A stretch of 8,363 bases of DNA from an uncultured Pseudomonadota bacterium (GTDB taxonomy: Bacteria; Pseudomonadota; Gammaproteobacteria; Burkholderiales; Eutrophovitaceae). This document shows positions 6,428 to 8,363 of the stretch, piece by piece. The stretch lies in the NCBI GenBank assembly GCA_913057845.1, contig CAJXPC010000060.1:1-8363 (forward strand), in the 5' to 3' direction. Both the position numbers and the translations under genes were made by a program. Numbering within the stretch: position 1 is the stretch's first letter; each line of letters begins with the position of its first letter. The notes beneath the pieces were generated by a model. That model saw only the letters and a program-made list of their open reading frames with translations. It was not told the DNA's origin and did no database searches.

Positions 6428-6841
6428 CTATCCCAAGTTTTTATGGACAAAGACGGTACGAAGAGGAAGCTTAGCTGCCGCAAGCCTGAACGCCTCTCTC
6501 GCGACGTCTTCTTGCACTCCATCCATTTCGTACAATACTTTTCCTGGTTGAATTTCAGCGACCCAATACTCTACACTTCCTTTACCTTTACCCATTCGAA
6601 CCTCTGCAGGCTTTTGTGTAATAGGCTTATCTGGGAAGATGCGTATCCAAATTCGACCACCACGCTTTATGTACCGTGTCATTGCACGTCGAGCCGCTTC
6701 AATCTGTCTCGCCGTCAGTCGACCGCGATCAATAGCTTTCAGACCGAAATCGCCGAAGGAAACTTTTGCCCCACGAGTCGCAACCCCATAATTCCGACCC
6801 TTAAACTGTTTACGAAATTTAGTTCTAGACGGTTGCAGCAT
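6428..6841 (-). CDS. rplP: 50S ribosomal protein L16
   Basis: L16 is a late-assembly large-subunit protein near the A site and the 5S rRNA. The 137-residue product starts [19 protein letters not shown] and has the signature [20 protein letters not shown], then [30 protein letters not shown] and [12 protein letters not shown]. Arg82 in EVRMGKGKG corresponds to E. coli Arg81, which is hydroxylated there by YcfD. The ATG (6841) lies inside rpsC, giving a 17-nt overlap, and GGGAG lies upstream. The overlap suggests tight translational coupling. Confidence 0.98.
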   Translation of the reverse strand: MLQPSRTKFRKQFKGRNYGVATRGAKVSFGDFGLKAIDRGRLTARQIEAARRAMTRYIKRGGRIWIRIFPDKPITQKPAEVRMGKGKGSVEYWVAEIQPGKVLYEMDGVQEDVAREAFRLAAAKLPLRTVFVHKNLG

Positions 6842-7544
6842 TATTTACTCCCGTTTTTCGTTGTTTTCTTGGCGCGGGCGCAACATCAGCAGGCAAGCCT
6901 CCAATCGGGTCCTTAGAGCCGAGCATTTCACCTTTGTAGATCCACACTTTGATGCCGATAATTCCAAAGGTAGTCTGTGCTTCCGCCGTACCGTAATCTA
7001 TTTCTGCGCGGAGTGTATGAAGAGGAACACGCCCCTCTCGGTACCACTCGGTCCTAGCAATATCAATGCCATTCAAACGTCCGGCGCTCATGATTTTCAC
7101 GCCCTTAGCACCAAGCCGCATTGCATTTTGCATAGCTCGCTTCATTGCCCTACGAAAAGCGATTCTCTTTGTTAACTGTTGAGCAATCGAGTCAGCAATC
7201 AATTGCGCGTCAATTTCCGGCTTGCGCACCTCTTCAATATTGAGATGGACAGGCACACCCATTAACCGCTGGAGCTCACCTCGCAAGACTTCAATGTCTT
7301 CACCTTTTTTACCGATGACAATACCGGGTCGGGCGCTGTGGATCGTAATCCTGGCGTTCTTGGCAGGCCGCTCGATAATAACCTTCGCTACAGAGGCATG
7401 CGCAAGTCGCTTCTTTAGAAACTCTCGCACCTTAATATCCTGCAGTAACATTTCGGAAAAATTACGTCCTACCGCATACCATTTAGAACTCCAATTACGC
7501 TGTACACCTAAGCGAAATCCAATCGGGTTGATTTTCTGTCCCAT
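6825..7544 (-). CDS. rpsC: 30S ribosomal protein S3
   Basis: S3 lies at the mRNA entry channel of the small subunit and takes part in mRNA unwinding with S4 and S5. The 239-residue product begins [13 protein letters not shown]. It has a type-2 KH domain at about 39-107 with its GKKG loop at 78-81, and a C-terminal domain with [21 protein letters not shown]131, R132 and K135 are conserved at the same numbers as the E. coli helicase residues. The C-terminal tail is Lys/Pro-rich and disordered in appearance. AAGGAG lies in the end of rplV and only 2 bp separate the genes. Confidence 0.98.
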   Translation of the reverse strand: MGQKINPIGFRLGVQRNWSSKWYAVGRNFSEMLLQDIKVREFLKKRLAHASVAKVIIERPAKNARITIHSARPGIVIGKKGEDIEVLRGELQRLMGVPVHLNIEEVRKPEIDAQLIADSIAQQLTKRIAFRRAMKRAMQNAMRLGAKGVKIMSAGRLNGIDIARTEWYREGRVPLHTLRAEIDYGTAEAQTTFGIIGIKVWIYKGEMLGSKDPIGGLPADVAPAPRKQRKTGVNNAATV

Positions 7545-7546
7545 AC

Positions 7547-7888
7547 CTACTCCTTAGGCTTATCGCCGACACTCAAAAATACATGACTAGTCGGTTTAAG
7601 AATCTGCACCCCTCGCCCTTTAGCTCTAGGACGAAAGCGTTTTAAAACTGGGCCTTTTTCGACGAATATTCGAGTAATCTTCAATTCATCTATATCAGCA
7701 CCATCGTTATGTTCAGCATTTGCTATCGCTGACTCTAATACTTTCTTGATGATTTTAGCCCCTCTCTTAGGACTAAACTTGAGCACGTCAAGGGCTCTAT
7801 CAACTGGCATACCCCTTATCAAATCAGCAACAAGCCGACCTTTTTGCGGGGACAGTCTCACACCACGAAGTACAGCTGATGTTTCCAT
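7547..7888 (-). CDS. rplV: 50S ribosomal protein L22
   Basis: L22 contacts all domains of 23S rRNA, and its long beta-hairpin lines the peptide exit tunnel at the constriction. The 113-residue product has [20 protein letters not shown], the highly conserved [20 protein letters not shown] at 48-67, and the hairpin at about 80-101 ([20 protein letters not shown]). Residues 82-84 (LKR) are present where a macrolide-resistance deletion (MKR) occurs in E. coli, so this looks like the ordinary form. It lies 15 bp after rpsS, with GAGGT upstream of the ATG. Confidence 0.98.
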   Translation of the reverse strand: METSAVLRGVRLSPQKGRLVADLIRGMPVDRALDVLKFSPKRGAKIIKKVLESAIANAEHNDGADIDELKITRIFVEKGPVLKRFRPRAKGRGVQILKPTSHVFLSVGDKPKE

Positions 7889-7903
7889 ATCTAAAACCTC
7901 ACC

Positions 7904-8182
7904 TTATCTCTTAGCGACTTTTTTATCCGCCGCATGACCTTTAAAGGTCCTTGTATTCGAAAATTCACCGAGCTTATGCCCAACCATATTTTCAGTCACA
8001 TACACAGGAATATGTTGCCTTCCGTTATGCACCGCGATAGTTAAGCCTACGAAGTCAGGTAAAATTGTTGACCGTCGTGACCATGTCTTTACTGGTCTTT
8101 TGTCGTTTTTAGAGCGAGCTGTATCCACTTTTTTTACAAGATGGAGGTCAACAAAAGGTCCTTTTTTTAGTGATCGTGCCAT
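7904..8182 (-). CDS. rpsS: 30S ribosomal protein S19
   Basis: S19 lies in the head of the small subunit, binds with S13, and forms a bridge to the large subunit. The 92-residue product equals the E. coli length. It contains [59 protein letters not shown] and [24 protein letters not shown] lies upstream of the ATG at 8182, between it and the rplB stop 13 bp away. Confidence 0.98.
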   Translation of the reverse strand: MARSLKKGPFVDLHLVKKVDTARSKNDKRPVKTWSRRSTILPDFVGLTIAVHNGRQHIPVYVTENMVGHKLGEFSNTRTFKGHAADKKVAKR

Positions 8183-8195
8183 TGCTTATACCCCT

Positions 8196-8313
8196 TTATT
8201 TAGCTCGTCTTCGAACGATCATGTTCTGAGTTCGCTTGTTATTACGAGTCCGGAACCCTTTGGAAAGCGTTCCCCAAGGACTTACTGGGTCCCGCTTCGT
8301 GCCGGTACGCCCC
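8196..8313 (-). CDS. rplB: 50S ribosomal protein L2, C-terminal part (truncated by contig end)
   Basis: L2 is a large-subunit protein needed for subunit association and peptidyl-transferase activity. Only the last 38 codons are present: [20 protein letters not shown] followed by [18 protein letters not shown] and a TAA stop. This matches the conserved L2 C-terminus (PVSPWG, KGFRTR, NKRT, IVRRR). The rest, about 235 residues, lies beyond the library fragment; the frame is cut by the adapter at 8314. The gap to rpsS is 13 bp. Confidence 0.96.
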
Positions 8314-8363
8314 CTGTCTCTTATACACATCTCCGAGCCCACGAGACCTCTCTACATCTCGTA
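8314..8363 (+). other. Nextera i7 sequencing adapter (non-genomic)
   Basis: Bases 8314-8332 are the Tn5 mosaic end CTGTCTCTTATACACATCT, 8333-8347 the Nextera read-2 tail CCGAGCCCACGAGAC, 8348-8355 an 8-base index CTCTCTAC that matches the one I know as 707, and 8356-8363 the beginning of the P7 sequence. The genomic sequence ends at 8313. Confidence 0.98.

Overview
This window carries the 3' part of an S10-type operon followed by nearly all of the adjoining spc-type operon, every gene on the minus strand. In transcription order (right to left): rplB (3' end only), rpsS, rplV, rpsC, rplP, rpmC, rpsQ, a 169-nt gap with promoter and leader, then rplN, rplX, rplE, rpsN, rpsH, rplF, rplR, rpsE, rpmD, rplO, secY, rpmJ and rpsM (5' end only). 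The protein sequences (SecY with [15 protein letters not shown]5 with [17 protein letters not shown], long zinc-free 101-residue S14, 37-residue zinc-binding L36) look betaproteobacterial to me. Base composition looks moderate by eye, lower than in Burkholderia-like genomes. I cannot place it below class level.

The outer 50 bases at each end are not genomic. Bases 1-50 are the tail of an Illumina Nextera i5 adapter and bases 8314-8363 the start of a Nextera i7 adapter, each with an 8-base index and the 19-bp Tn5 mosaic end. The biological insert is 51-8313, so rpsM and rplB are cut by the library fragment and not by a natural break.

Right region (6227-8313): rplB to rpsQ are packed with gaps of 2-15 bp or short overlaps (rpsC/rplP 17 nt, rpmC/rpsQ 8 nt), consistent with one translationally coupled mRNA. 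Middle region (5796-5964): the only substantial gap. It holds a good sigma70-type promoter (TTGTCT, 17 bp, TATGAT) at the place where the spc promoter lies in E. coli. A 10-bp-arm dyad with a UACG centre lies exactly across the promoter spacer. Downstream is a leader with further inverted repeats. Left region (51-5795): the spc genes, again tightly packed, except for a 54-bp rpsH-rplF gap that holds an 11-codon mini-ORF with its own Shine-Dalgarno sequence.

Together the genes encode 50S and 30S ribosomal proteins plus SecY, the translocon channel to which ribosomes deliver membrane proteins. No new defence, mobile or metabolic system is present. The points worth a second look are regulatory: the dyad over the spc promoter, the structured leader, the mini-ORF before rplF, the probable TTG start of secY, an extended L5 N-terminus, and the absence of infA between secY and rpmJ.
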